Source: PALSA-911 sp963743035 (GTDB lineage: Bacteria > Pseudomonadota > Alphaproteobacteria > Acetobacterales > Acetobacteraceae). From it: a DNA stretch of 64,000 nucleotides. The position numbers were made by a program, and so were the translations under genes. Location of the stretch: contig CAVUOB010000014.1 of assembly GCA_963743035.1 (NCBI GenBank), forward strand, positions 1 to 64,000, in the 5' to 3' direction. The notes under the pieces are model-generated. The model had not been told where the DNA came from, did not search any database, and saw only the letters and a list, made by a program, of their open reading frames with translations. Shown here one piece after another: positions 28,575-37,095 of the stretch (position 1 is its first letter; every line of letters starts with the position of its first letter).

Positions 28575-28872
28575 TTCTTCTCGTCACACGGGACCGGGGC
28601 GGCAGGATCGGCTATCACTACACGGAACATGGCGCACATATAGCCACCTTGCTGTGGCGAGGAGTATATGGCTGGCATGCGAGCTTGTCGCGGCACCGCT
28701 CACGGAAAAGTGAGCCGCGATCACGAAGTAGAAGACGGTATCGTAACGTTCTTCCCCTCGGGTCGCTTGCGCGGGGCGGTACACCAACTAGGGATAAGAG
28801 ACGTCGGACGTATGCGAAGCCCGGATTGCCGGTTATCCGGGCACGGCACCCTACAACGACAAGGAGTACTTT

Positions 28873-29589
28873 ATGGCGGGTGAACGCCCCATCCTGATCG
28901 TCGACGACGATCGCGCGCTACGCGACACCTTGGTGGAACAACTGACCCTCGACGGAGAATTCTCCGCCGCGGAAGCTGCCTCGGTCGCGGAAGCGGAGAC
29001 GGCGCTGGCGAGCAAGACCGCACGGTTCGACGCCATCATCCTGGATGTCGGCCTGCCGGACGGGGACGGGCGCGACCTGTGCATCAAGCTGCGCAAGCAG
29101 GGCGTCAAGGTGCCGATCATCATCCTGACCGGCTCGGACGACGAGGCGGACGTCGTCCGCGGCCTCGATGCCGGCGCCAACGACTACATCGCCAAGCCGT
29201 TCCGCCTCGCCGAGCTGCTCGCCCGCGTGCGCGCCCAGCTGCGCATTTTCGAGAACAGCGAGGACGCGGTGTTCAACATCGGCCCGTTCGTGTTCCGCCC
29301 CTCCGCCAAGCAGCTGTCGGAGCCGGCGAAGAACCGCCGCATCCGCCTGACCGAAAAAGAGGCGGCGATCCTGAAATTCCTCTATCGCGCCGGACCGCGC
29401 CCGGTGCCCCGCCAGGTGCTGCTGAACGAGGTCTGGGGCTACAACGCCGCGGTGACCACGCACACGCTGGAAACCCATATCTACCGGCTGCGCCAGAAGA
29501 TCGAGCCCGACCCCTCCAACGCCCGCCTGCTGATCACCGAAGGCGGCGGCTACCGCCTCGACCCCGAAGGCGCCACGGCCGTGGCATGA
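28873..29589 (+). CDS. OmpR/PhoB-family response regulator, orphan
   Basis: 238 residues. Receiver domain 1-120 with the acidic pocket DDD (11-13), phosphoacceptor Asp58 in IILDVGLPDGDG, the Thr of IIILTGSDD and Lys of IAKPF; then a winged-helix DNA-binding domain (RLTEKEAAILKFLYRAGPRP, TLETHIYRLRQKIE, GGGYRL). AAGGAG precedes the ATG at 28873. No histidine kinase is adjacent. Divergent from ribA. The target genes cannot be told from this sequence. Confidence 0.9.
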   Translation: MAGERPILIVDDDRALRDTLVEQLTLDGEFSAAEAASVAEAETALASKTARFDAIILDVGLPDGDGRDLCIKLRKQGVKVPIIILTGSDDEADVVRGLDAGANDYIAKPFRLAELLARVRAQLRIFENSEDAVFNIGPFVFRPSAKQLSEPAKNRRIRLTEKEAAILKFLYRAGPRPVPRQVLLNEVWGYNAAVTTHTLETHIYRLRQKIEPDPSNARLLITEGGGYRLDPEGATAVA

Positions 29590-29600
29590 GCCGACAGGCG

Positions 29601-29623
29601 AGGTTGGGGCGCGGCCCCGACCT
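29601..29623. terminator. Short GC hairpin between convergent genes
   Basis: AGGTTGGGGC-gcg-GCCCCGACCT: a 10-bp stem with one T-G wobble, directly after the response-regulator stop and before the convergent SDR stop. It matches the outermost stem (TTGGGGC/GCCCCAA) of the composite palindromic elements. Confidence 0.6.
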
Positions 29624-29624
29624 T

Positions 29625-29656
29625 GCCGCCAGCCTCGTGGGCCGCCAGCCTCGCGG
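29625..29656. repeat. 16-bp tandem duplication next to a stop codon
   Basis: GCCGCCAGCCTCGTGG is followed directly by GCCGCCAGCCTCGCGG (15 of 16 identical). The second unit ends one base before the SDR stop codon at 29657. Confidence 0.8.
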
Positions 29657-30405
29657 TCAGATCACCAGCCCGCCATCGACATGCAGCGCCTGGCCGGTGA
29701 TGTAGCCGGCGGCGGGGGAAGCCAGGAACGCCACCGCATCGGCGACATCCTGCGGCAGGCCGAGCCGGCCGAGCGGGATCTTCGCCATTTGCGCCGCCAG
29801 CACCGCCGGATCGATCGCCGCATGGGCGCCCGCGTCCTTGCGGATGAAGCCGGGCACCACCGCGTTCACCGTGGTCCCCGCAGGGGCCAGCTCGATCGCC
29901 AGCGCGCGCACCAGCGCCTCGACCGCCGCCTTGGCGGCGGCGGAGGCGGGAAAAGCGTGATGTCCGGGCGGAAGGCATGCGCGACGAAGCTGCTGACCGC
30001 CACCACGCGGGCATCGGCGGCGGCGGCCAGATGCGGGATCGCCGCCCGCGCCAGCCGGAAGAACCCACCCTGAATGGCCTCGATCGAGCGCGTCATCGCC
30101 GCATCGGTCAGGTCGGCGAGCCGCGTCCGGTCGGCGAAGCCGGCATTGGCGACCAGCACATCGAGCCGGCCGAAGCGCCCGACCGCCCGCGCCACCAGCT
30201 CCGCCGAGATCGCGGGCTCCGCCAGCTCGCCCAGTGCGCATTCGGCCTCGGCGCCGGCCGCGCGCGCGGCATCCGCCACCGCCTCCACCCCGGCAAGATT
30301 CCGGCGCGTGTGCAGCAAAATCGCGACCCCCGGCGCCGCCAGCCGGCGGCAGATCGCCGCGCCGATGCCGCTCGCCGCTCCGGTGACGAGGATGACCCGC
30401 TTCAA
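29657..30405 (-). CDS. Short-chain dehydrogenase/reductase, TTG start, one frameshift near 29950
   Basis: NAD(P)-dependent oxidoreductase of about 249 residues. The cofactor loop VTGAASGIGAAICRRL, the NAG motif VANAGF and the catalytic Ser in VVAVSSFVAHAF are in the first frame; the frame then changes near 29944-29954 (one missing base in a G-run, or two extra) and continues ASAAAKAAVEALVRAL, VVPGFIRKD and ITGQALHVDGGLVI. The usual YxxxK is replaced by FPASAAAK, so the catalytic Tyr is absent or altered. The start is TTG at 30405, overlapping the FTR1 stop as TTGA; no ATG fits. Confidence 0.78.
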
Positions 30406-31223
30406 GCGGGACGGCGCTGCGGCCGCGCGGCGGCGGGACGCGAGAGCAGGAAGATCAGCCCGAGGGTCGCCGCATAGACGATCAGCTGCAGCCCGTTCGG
30501 CTGGTCGGTGTAACCGACCAGCGTGTGCAGCAGCCTGCCGGCGATCGAACTCTCGGCCAACAGCCAGCCGGTGTTCCATAGCGGCACATCGAGCACATCG
30601 GCATAGCCGGCCTGCTGGAGGGTGCCGATCGCCTGGCTGGCGAGACCCGCCGCGACCAGCATGATCAGCCAGGACGTCACCGCGAACAGCCGATGGGCCG
30701 GTATGGCCAGGAGGCCGCGATACATCAGCCAGGCCAGGGCACAGCCCGCGACGATGCCGAGCGCGCCGCCGATCGCCATCGATCCGGCCGACACGCCGCC
30801 GCCGGCCATGATGCCGTACAGGAACAGCACGATCTCCGCCCCCTCCCGCAGCACGGCGACGCCGACGACGATCGCGAGCGCCCACAAGGTGCGCGAGCCG
30901 GCGCGCACCGAGGCACCCAGATCCCGCATGTCCTGCGCCGTCTGGCGGCCGTGGCTCGCCATCCAGATCGTGTGCCAGCCCAGCATCAGCACCGCCAAAG
31001 CCAGCACCGAGGCCTGGAACAATTCCTGCCCGACCCCGTCGAACAGCGCACCGATCTGCCCGGCGAACACGGCCAGCAGGCAGGCGCCGGCCACGCCGCC
31101 ACCGACGCCCAGCGCGATCATCCGCCCGCGCCCCGGCACGTTGCGCGTCGCCGCCATGACGATGCCGACGATCAGGCCGGCCTCCATCGCCTCTCGAAAC
31201 ACTATCACCAGGGCGGCCAGCAT
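30402..31223 (-). CDS. FTR1-family high-affinity iron permease
   Basis: 273 residues with seven predicted membrane helices. Both REXXE iron-ligand motifs are present in hydrophobic surroundings: FREAMEAGL (Arg10 to Glu14) and VLREGAEIVLFLYG near residue 125. The long periplasmic segment before the last helix (NTGWLLAESSIAGRLLHTLV) is typical. In EfeUOB-type systems a ferroxidase partner is encoded alongside; none is adjacent here. A Fur-like palindrome lies 61 bases upstream. Confidence 0.88.
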   Translation of the reverse strand: MLAALVIVFREAMEAGLIVGIVMAATRNVPGRGRMIALGVGGGVAGACLLAVFAGQIGALFDGVGQELFQASVLALAVLMLGWHTIWMASHGRQTAQDMRDLGASVRAGSRTLWALAIVVGVAVLREGAEIVLFLYGIMAGGGVSAGSMAIGGALGIVAGCALAWLMYRGLLAIPAHRLFAVTSWLIMLVAAGLASQAIGTLQQAGYADVLDVPLWNTGWLLAESSIAGRLLHTLVGYTDQPNGLQLIVYAATLGLIFLLSRPAAARPQRRPA

Positions 31224-31283
31224 GATCTTCCTCGATCCGTGACAGCGGGATTGGGCGCGCCCGCCTGAATAGTGCGGTTTAAT

Positions 31284-31298
31284 TGCGAACTATTCGCA
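31284..31298. promoter_or_regulatory. Putative Fur-type operator upstream of the iron permease
   Basis: TGCGAACTATTCGCA is a perfect 6-3-6 inverted repeat, AT-rich against its surroundings and close in form to alphaproteobacterial Fur-family boxes. It sits 61 bases before the FTR1 start and about 157 bases before the divergent dehydratase. Repression of the permease under iron sufficiency is the natural inference. Confidence 0.55.
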
Positions 31299-31454
31299 TC
31301 TTCCGCCGAGATGTAGCGAGGATGGCAGGGAGGGTCAAGGCATCCGTTCGATGCCGGTGCGACATTGCGGTTCCGGTTGACACCGCATGCACCGACCGCC
31401 CAACTTGCGCCGCCCTGGAAACAGCAGAACGGGCATCGAACGCGGGGGGTTTTC

Positions 31455-33263
31455 ATGGCCGATCATCAATCCAGCGCTCCGCAACCAGGCTCCGGGCGGC
31501 GCCTGCGCTCGCGCCGGTGGTTCGACGATCCCGCCGATCCCGCGATGACCGCGCTCTATCTCGAACGCTATATGAATTACGGCATCACGCCCGACGAGCT
31601 GCGCGGCGGCAAGCCGATCATCGGCATCGCCCAGACCGGATCCGACCTCTCGCCCTGCAACCGCCATCATTTGCAGCTCGCCAGCCGCATCCGCGACGGC
31701 ATCCGCGATGCCGGCGGCGTGCCGCTGGAGTTTCCCGTCCACCCGATCCAGGAAACCGGCAAACGCCCGACCGCGGCGCTCGACCGCAACCTGGCCTATC
31801 TCGGCCTGGTGGAGATCCTGCACGGCTATCCCATCGACGGCGTGGTGCTGACCACCGGCTGCGACAAGACCACGCCGGCCTGCCTGATGGCGGCGGCGAC
31901 GGTGAACATCCCCGCCATCGTGCTGTCCGGCGGGCCGATGCTGGACGGCTGGTGGAAGGGCAGGCTGTCCGGCTCCGGCACCATCGTCTGGGAGGGCCGC
32001 AAGCTCTATGCCGAGGGCAAGATCGACTACGACGAGTTCATGCGGATGGTCTCCTCCTCCGCGCCTTCGGTCGGGCATTGCAACACGATGGGCACCGCGA
32101 GCTCGATGAACGCGCTGGCCGAGGCGTTGGGCATGTCGCTGCCCGGCTGCGCCGCGATCCCCGCCCCGTACCGCGAACGCGGCTGGATGGCGTTCGAAAC
32201 CGGCCGGCGGATTGTCGGCATGGTGGCGGAAAACCTGCGCCCGTCCGACATCATGACCAAGGCCGCGTTCGAGAACGCCGTGGTGGCCGCCGCCGCACTC
32301 GGCGCCTCGTCCAACTGCCCGATCCACATGGTGGCCATCGCCCGGCACATGGGCGTGGACCACACGCTGGACGACTGGCAGCGCCTGGGCCCGGAAATCC
32401 CGCTGCTGGTGGATTGCCAGCCGGCCGGCCGCTTCCTCGGCGAACGCTTCCACCGCGGCGGCGGCGTGCCCGCGGTCATGAAGGAGCTGCTCGACGCCGG
32501 CAGGCTGAACGGCGGCGCGCGCACCGTCACCGGCAAGACGCTGGCCGAGGACCTCGCCGCCGCGCCCGAGGCGGACCGCGAGGTGATCCGCGCCTTCGCA
32601 ACCCCGCTGCGCGCCAATGCCGGCTATGTCGTGATGACCGGCAATTTGTTCGAAACCGCGGTCATGAAAACCAGCGTCATCGACGCGGCGTTCCGCACCC
32701 GCTTCCTGTCCAATCCCGACCGCCCCAACATCTTCGAAGGCCGCGCCATCGTGTTCGAGGGGCCGGAGGACTACCACCACCGCATCGAGGACCCCGCCCT
32801 GAACATCGAGGAGCAGTCGGTGCTGGTGATCCGCAATTGCGGCCCGATCGGCTATCCCGGCGGCGCCGAAGTGGTGAACATGCAGCCGCCGGCCGCGCTG
32901 CTGAAAAAGGGCATCGACGCGCTTCCCACCATGGGCGACGGGCGCCAGTCCGGCACGTCAGGCAGCCCGTCGATCCTCAACGTCTCCCCGGAAGCGGCGG
33001 TCGGCGGCGGCCTGGCGCTGCTGCAGACCGGCGATCGCATCCGCATCGACCTCGACAAGAACAAGGTGGACGTGCTGCTGCCCGAAGGCGAGCTGGAAGC
33101 GCGCCGCGCCGCCTGGACGCCGCCCAGGCTGCTGCACATGACGCCGTGGGAGGAAATCTACCGCTCGATGGTGGGACAGCAAGGCTCCGGTGCCTGCCTG
33201 GAACCGGCCACGCTGTACCTGGACATCATCGAAACCCGCGGCGAATCCCGCAACAACCACTGA
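31455..33263 (+). CDS. IlvD/Edd-family sugar-acid dehydratase
   Basis: Iron-sulfur dehydratase that converts an aldonate to its 2-keto-3-deoxy form. 602 residues from the ATG at 31455 (MADHQSSAPQPGSGRRLRSR). Cluster and metal ligands are seen as Cys in GSDLSPCNRH, Cys in LTTGCDKTTPA and Cys in PSVGHCNTMGTASSMNALAE. RSRRWFDDPADPAMTALYLE at the N-terminus and NIEEQSVLVIRNCGPIGYPG near the C-terminus mark the pentonate/L-arabinonate-type branch rather than dihydroxyacid dehydratase. With the SDR and FAH genes downstream it suggests a non-phosphorylating sugar-acid route. A second start 90 bases upstream is open but not supported. Confidence 0.85.
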   Translation: MADHQSSAPQPGSGRRLRSRRWFDDPADPAMTALYLERYMNYGITPDELRGGKPIIGIAQTGSDLSPCNRHHLQLASRIRDGIRDAGGVPLEFPVHPIQETGKRPTAALDRNLAYLGLVEILHGYPIDGVVLTTGCDKTTPACLMAAATVNIPAIVLSGGPMLDGWWKGRLSGSGTIVWEGRKLYAEGKIDYDEFMRMVSSSAPSVGHCNTMGTASSMNALAEALGMSLPGCAAIPAPYRERGWMAFETGRRIVGMVAENLRPSDIMTKAAFENAVVAAAALGASSNCPIHMVAIARHMGVDHTLDDWQRLGPEIPLLVDCQPAGRFLGERFHRGGGVPAVMKELLDAGRLNGGARTVTGKTLAEDLAAAPEADREVIRAFATPLRANAGYVVMTGNLFETAVMKTSVIDAAFRTRFLSNPDRPNIFEGRAIVFEGPEDYHHRIEDPALNIEEQSVLVIRNCGPIGYPGGAEVVNMQPPAALLKKGIDALPTMGDGRQSGTSGSPSILNVSPEAAVGGGLALLQTGDRIRIDLDKNKVDVLLPEGELEARRAAWTPPRLLHMTPWEEIYRSMVGQQGSGACLEPATLYLDIIETRGESRNNH

Positions 33264-33289
33264 TCCATGACCATGGTCCTTTGTGCTGA

Positions 33290-33554
33290 CCGGTCGCAAG
33301 CAAGGTTGGGGCTCCGCCCCAAACCCCAGGAGGGGCTCTGCCCCTCCACCCCGCCAGGGAACTCGTTCCCTGGACCCATTTCCGTTTGGTTTGTTGGGAA
33401 GGGGGCATGACGACGCCCATCAACGGCTATGTCGGTTCCGCCCCCTTCCCAACAAACCAGTCTGAGGGGTTAAGGGGACGACTGTCCCCTTACGGGTGCA
33501 GGGCAGCGCCCTGCCGGGGTCTGGGGCGGAGCCCCAGCCTTGCCTTGCGACCGG
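33290..33554. repeat. Composite palindromic element C with terminal inverted repeats
   Basis: Hairpins in order: TTGGGGC-tcc-GCCCCAA (33306-33322), GGAGGGGC-tct-GCCCCTCC (33329-33347), CCAGGGAA-ctcg-TTCCCTGG (33354-33373), a central stem with perfect 19-bp arms GGTTTGTTGGGAAGGGGGC (33388-33406) and its complement (33440-33458) around a 33-nt loop, AAGGGGAC-gact-GTCCCCTT (33472-33491), CAGGGC-agc-GCCCTG and CTGGGGC-gga-GCCCCAG. The ends are themselves inverted: CCGGTCGCAAGCAAGG (33290-33305) against CCTTGCCTTGCGACCGG (33538-33554), one base different in length. The loop shares GCC-ATCAACGGCT and GTCGGTT with element B. Unlike A and B it lies between genes in tandem. It accounts for nearly all of the 332-bp gap. 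Confidence 0.85.
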
Positions 33555-33595
33555 GCGGCACCAAGAACCGTCGGCATTAGAACAGGGAGGTTTCC

Positions 33596-34345
33596 ATGGC
33601 GGATCGGCTGGCGGGCAAGACTGCCTTTGTCACCGCGGCGGGGCAGGGGATTGGCCTGGCGACCGCGCTGGCGTTTGCTGCCAACGGCGCGAATGTGATT
33701 GCGACGGACATCAACGAGGGGCTGGTGGCGCAGATCGCGTCCGACCGCATCCGCACGGCGAAGCTGGATGTGCGGGACGCGGACGCGATCGACCGGGTGG
33801 CGGACGCCGCCGGCCGCGTGGATATCCTGTTCAACTGCGCCGGCTTCGTGCACCAGGGCACGATCTTCGAGGCGACCGAGGCGGAATGGGATCTGGCCTT
33901 TTCGCTGAACGTGCATTCGATGTTCCGCACCATCCGCGCGTTCCTGCCGGGGATGCTGGAGGGAAAGGGCGGGTCGATCATCAACATGTCCTCGGCCGCC
34001 AGCAGCGTGAAGGGCGCGCCTTCGCGCTTCATCTACGGCACGACCAAGGCAGCCGTGATCGGGCTGACGAAGTCGATCGCAACGGATTTCGTGAAGCAGG
34101 GCGTGCGCTGCAACTGCATCTGCCCGGCCACGGTGCAGACGCCAAGCCTGAACGAGCGTATTGCCGCCAATATCGGCCAGGCCGGGTCGATCGAACAGGC
34201 GCGCGCCGCCTTCGTCGCCCGCCAAGCCATGGGGCGGCTCGGCTCGCCGGAGGAAATCGCCGCGCTGGCGGTGTATCTCGCCAGCGACGAAAGCCAGTTC
34301 GTCACCGGCCAGGCACTGGTCATCGACGGCGGCTGGACACTTTAG
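33596..34345 (+). CDS. Short-chain dehydrogenase, 2-keto-3-deoxy sugar-acid dehydrogenase type
   Basis: 249 residues. Cofactor loop VTAAGQGIGLATALAF, Asp in IATDINEG selecting NAD, NCAGF, catalytic Ser in IINMSSAASSV and the YxxxK as FIYGTTKAAVIG; the C-terminus is ITGQ-like FVTGQALVIDGGWTL. The sequence style (KLDVRDADAI, short loop after INEG) matches enzymes that oxidise 2-keto-3-deoxy-L-fuconate or -rhamnonate. GGGAGG precedes the ATG at 33596. Followed after 17 bases by an FAH-family hydrolase, the usual next enzyme of that route. Confidence 0.8.
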   Translation: MADRLAGKTAFVTAAGQGIGLATALAFAANGANVIATDINEGLVAQIASDRIRTAKLDVRDADAIDRVADAAGRVDILFNCAGFVHQGTIFEATEAEWDLAFSLNVHSMFRTIRAFLPGMLEGKGGSIINMSSAASSVKGAPSRFIYGTTKAAVIGLTKSIATDFVKQGVRCNCICPATVQTPSLNERIAANIGQAGSIEQARAAFVARQAMGRLGSPEEIAALAVYLASDESQFVTGQALVIDGGWTL

Positions 34346-34362
34346 AGAAGGGAAAAGACCAC

Positions 34363-35205
34363 ATGAAACTGCTGCGCTATGGCCCCGCCGGGGCCGAGAA
34401 GCCGGGCGTGCTCGATGCCGCCGGCGCCATCCGCGACCTGTCCGGCGTGGTGCGCGATATCGACGGCTTCGCGCTGTCCCCTGCCTCATTGAAGATGCTG
34501 GCCGGGCTCGACCTGGCGTCGCTGCCGAAGGTCGAGGGCAATCCGCGCATCGGCGCCTGCGTGGCGCGGCCGCTGAATTTCGTCTGCATCGGGCTGAACT
34601 TCGCCGACCATGCGGCGGAGACCGGCAATCCCATCCCGAAAGAGCCGATCGTCTTCCTGAAATCGCTGAGCGCCTATTCCGGACCGTACGATGCCGTGAA
34701 GATCCCGCGCGGCTCGGTCAAGACCGACTGGGAGTGTGAGCTCGGCGTGGTCATCGGCCAAAAGGCCAGTGCCGTGCCGGAGAACCAGGCGATGGAATAC
34801 GTCGCCGGCTATTGCATCTGCAACGATGTCAGCGAGCGCGAGTACCAGATCGAGCGCGGCGGCACCTGGGACAAGGGCAAGGGCTGCGACACCTTCGGCC
34901 CGACCGGGCCGTGGATGGTGACCAGGGACGAGATCCCCGATCCGCAGAACCTGCACATGTGGACCGAGGTGGACGGCAAGCGCATGCAGGACGGCAGCAG
35001 CAAGACGATGATCTTCAACGTGGTGAAGCTGGTCAGCTATGTCAGCCATTTCATCACGCTGCAGCCTGGCGACATCATCAGCACCGGCACGCCGCCCGGC
35101 GTCGGCTCCGGCATGAAGCCGCCGACCTTCCTGAAGCCGGGCCAGATGATGAAGCTCGGCATCGCCGGGCTCGGCGAGCAGGCCACTCCGGTGGTGGCGG
35201 CCTAG
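34363..35205 (+). CDS. Fumarylacetoacetate hydrolase family protein, 2,4-diketo-3-deoxy sugar-acid hydrolase type
   Basis: 280 residues. N-terminal 1-70 is the small domain (MKLLRYGPAGAEKPGVLDAA); the FAH domain follows with VCIGLNFADHAAETGNPIPK, the metal ligands in DWECELGVVIG (Glu pair) and CNDVSEREYQIE (Asp), GKGCDTFGPTGPW, and GDIISTGTPPGVGSGM. Very like hydrolases that split 2,4-diketo-3-deoxy-L-fuconate or -rhamnonate to pyruvate and lactate; these are often misnamed ureidoglycolate lyase. Forms a pair with the dehydrogenase before it. Confidence 0.85.
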   Translation: MKLLRYGPAGAEKPGVLDAAGAIRDLSGVVRDIDGFALSPASLKMLAGLDLASLPKVEGNPRIGACVARPLNFVCIGLNFADHAAETGNPIPKEPIVFLKSLSAYSGPYDAVKIPRGSVKTDWECELGVVIGQKASAVPENQAMEYVAGYCICNDVSEREYQIERGGTWDKGKGCDTFGPTGPWMVTRDEIPDPQNLHMWTEVDGKRMQDGSSKTMIFNVVKLVSYVSHFITLQPGDIISTGTPPGVGSGMKPPTFLKPGQMMKLGIAGLGEQATPVVAA

Positions 35206-35250
35206 CTGAGCGGGTTCGCCGGGGTGACTTTCAGGTCACCCAGGAATTCC

Positions 35251-36708
35251 GTGCTCTGGCTGATCCTGGCCGCGACGCTGGTGCGGCTGGGATTTGCCTG
35301 GTCCCTGGGGCTGGGCGTCGACGAGAGCTACATGGTCGCTTCCGGGCGGGTGTTCTCGCTCGGCTATTTCGACCATCCGCCGGCGTCCTGGTGGCTGTCC
35401 TGGGGTTCGGCGCAGATCTTCGGCGAATCGCCGCTGGCGGTGCGGCTGCCGTTCATCGCGCTGTCGGCGCTGTCCACTTGGCTGGTGTTCCGCCTGGGCG
35501 GTGAGGCCGGCGGGGAGCGTGCGGGATTCTGGGCGGCGTTCGCCTTCAGCCTGTCGCCGGTGCTGGGCGTCACCAGCGCCACCTGGGTGCTGCCGGACGG
35601 GCCGCTGGACTGTGCCCTGCTGGGCGCCGCCCTGTGCCTGATGCACGCGCTGGCCGGCCGCGGCCGGGCGTGGTGGCTGGGTGCCGGTGCCTGCGCCGGG
35701 CTGGCGTTGCTGTCGAAGTATTCCGCCGTGCTGACGATCGGCGGCGCCTTCGTCTTCCTGCTGACCAGCCGCGCGCACCGGCACTGGCTGGCGCGGCCGG
35801 AGCCCTATGTCGCGGCGCTGCTGGCCTTCGCGATGTTCAGCCCGGTGGTCATCTGGAACGCCACGCATGGCTGGGCGTCCTTCGCCTTCCAGGGCGGACG
35901 GGCCGGTGCGGCGCGCTTCCGCCCGCTGATGCCGCTGACGACATTGGCCGGCGAGGCGCTGTTCATCCTGCCCTGGATCTGGGTGCCGATGATGCTGGCC
36001 TTCGTCGCGGCGCTGCGCCGCGGCCCTGCGGAGTGGCGTGGCTGGCTGCTCTGCTGCCTGGGCGCCCCGCCGATCGTCCTTTTCGCGCTGATCTCCGCTT
36101 GGTCGAGCCAGCGGGTGCTGCTGCACTGGGCGGCGCCGGGATATCTGATGCTGTTTCCGTTGCTGGGCATGCTGATCGTCCGCTGCCTGGACCGCGGCAG
36201 CGTCGCCGCGCGGCGGGTGCTGGCGGGGACGGCCATCTTCGTCGTGGCGGTGCTGGCGGTGCTGGGCATCGGCGTGCGGTTCGACCTGCTGCAGCCGGCG
36301 GTGGCGCTGTTCGCCCCGCGCACGGACCCGATCATCGAGGCGGTCGACTGGACGTCGCTGCGCCCCGAGCTCGCGGCGCGCGGCCTCCTGGACCGGCCCG
36401 GCACCGTGCTCGCCGGCCCGACCTGGCGGGAATCCGGCAAGATCGCCTATGGGCTCGGCCCGGACGTGGCGTTCACCTGCCTCAACCTGGACTGCCGCCA
36501 GTTCGGCATCGCGCGTCCGGCCGCGACGGCGGTGGGCCAGGACGTGCTGCTGATCGTGCCCGAGCACGCCGACCGCGTGGCGCAGGAGATGGCGCCGCTG
36601 TTCGATCGGCTGGAGACGCTGGCGCCGCTCCCGGTCCGCTATCGCGGCCGGGTGCTGAAGGATGTCGACCTGCTGCTGGGGCACCGGCTGAAGCGGTGGC
36701 CGCCCTAA
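35251..36708 (+). CDS. GT39-type membrane glycosyltransferase (ArnT/PMT-like)
   Basis: GT-C glycosyltransferase, 485 residues with about 10-12 membrane helices and a C-terminal periplasmic domain after residue 375. The first periplasmic loop has the acidic motif GLGVDESYMVASGRVF and YFDHPPASWWL, typical of PMT_2-domain enzymes that use polyprenyl-phosphate sugars. Start chosen at GTG 35251, which has AGGA at the right distance. An earlier GTG at 35224 lies inside a 7-bp hairpin (GGGTGAC/GTCACCC, 35222-35241) and has no binding site. Acceptor is unknown. Its last bases overlap the truncated vapC on the other strand. Confidence 0.8.
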   Translation: MLWLILAATLVRLGFAWSLGLGVDESYMVASGRVFSLGYFDHPPASWWLSWGSAQIFGESPLAVRLPFIALSALSTWLVFRLGGEAGGERAGFWAAFAFSLSPVLGVTSATWVLPDGPLDCALLGAALCLMHALAGRGRAWWLGAGACAGLALLSKYSAVLTIGGAFVFLLTSRAHRHWLARPEPYVAALLAFAMFSPVVIWNATHGWASFAFQGGRAGAARFRPLMPLTTLAGEALFILPWIWVPMMLAFVAALRRGPAEWRGWLLCCLGAPPIVLFALISAWSSQRVLLHWAAPGYLMLFPLLGMLIVRCLDRGSVAARRVLAGTAIFVVAVLAVLGIGVRFDLLQPAVALFAPRTDPIIEAVDWTSLRPELAARGLLDRPGTVLAGPTWRESGKIAYGLGPDVAFTCLNLDCRQFGIARPAATAVGQDVLLIVPEHADRVAQEMAPLFDRLETLAPLPVRYRGRVLKDVDLLLGHRLKRWPP

Positions 36709-36827
36709 GCAGACGCTGTATAGGGCATGCGGATGGAGGGATCGTCCGGCGGGAGTTCATCGCGGGCGGCTTCGATACCACGCAGATAGTCGATCAGGAT
36801 ATTGGTATCGAACAGGACCCTCACCAT
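36705..36827 (-). pseudogene. Truncated VapC-type PIN toxin (40 codons)
   Basis: The ATG at 36827 overlaps the stop of the antitoxin gene (ATGGTGA), as in intact vapBC pairs. The product MVRVLFDTNILIDYLRGIEA begins a PIN domain, including the first catalytic Asp (DTN), but the frame leaves homology after about 30 residues (DELPPDDPSIRMPYTASA) and stops at residue 40, where a PIN toxin needs about 130. The stop overlaps the end of the GT39 gene, so a deletion or rearrangement has removed the rest. Confidence 0.75.
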
Positions 36828-37027
36828 TCGGCGCGGGCTTTCTCCTGATATTCCATGCTATCCGGCGCGGCCGCTCCCCACAGACCGAAGGCATTCTGCT
36901 CGGCGTGCCGCCGGCGTCGGGCGAGGTAATCCGCTATGGCATCACGGATGACGGCCGCGCCCGAGCGATTGATCTTCTCGGAGAGTTCGCGGATTTGGCT
37001 CTCGGGGATGTCAACCCGGGTTCTCAT
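36821..37027 (-). CDS. Ribbon-helix-helix antitoxin, VapB/CopG type
   Basis: 68 residues: MRTRVDIPESQIRELSEKIN, then RSGAAVIRDAIADYLARRRR, a ribbon-helix-helix DNA-binding fold, followed by a tail (GLWGAAAPDSMEYQEKARAEW) that would wrap the toxin. Its stop overlaps the start of the truncated vapC. The antitoxin appears intact while the toxin is not, so it may survive as a stand-alone regulator. Confidence 0.8.
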   Translation of the reverse strand: MRTRVDIPESQIRELSEKINRSGAAVIRDAIADYLARRRRHAEQNAFGLWGAAAPDSMEYQEKARAEW

Positions 37028-37095
37028 GGCGTTACTGAATGTTTTGAAGTCGACATCATATATCAACACCCTGGCCGATATCCATCCCCATCTGT

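Noticed and set aside
28575..28872. FMN riboswitch upstream of ribA
   Set aside because: The conserved FMN-aptamer segments (AGGGGCGG, CACCGGCGG type) are not present in the gap on the minus strand.
35224..35241. GTG at 35224 as start of the GT39 gene
   Set aside because: It is buried in the hairpin GGGTGAC/GTCACCC and lacks a ribosome binding site; GTG at 35251 has AGGA at the right distance.
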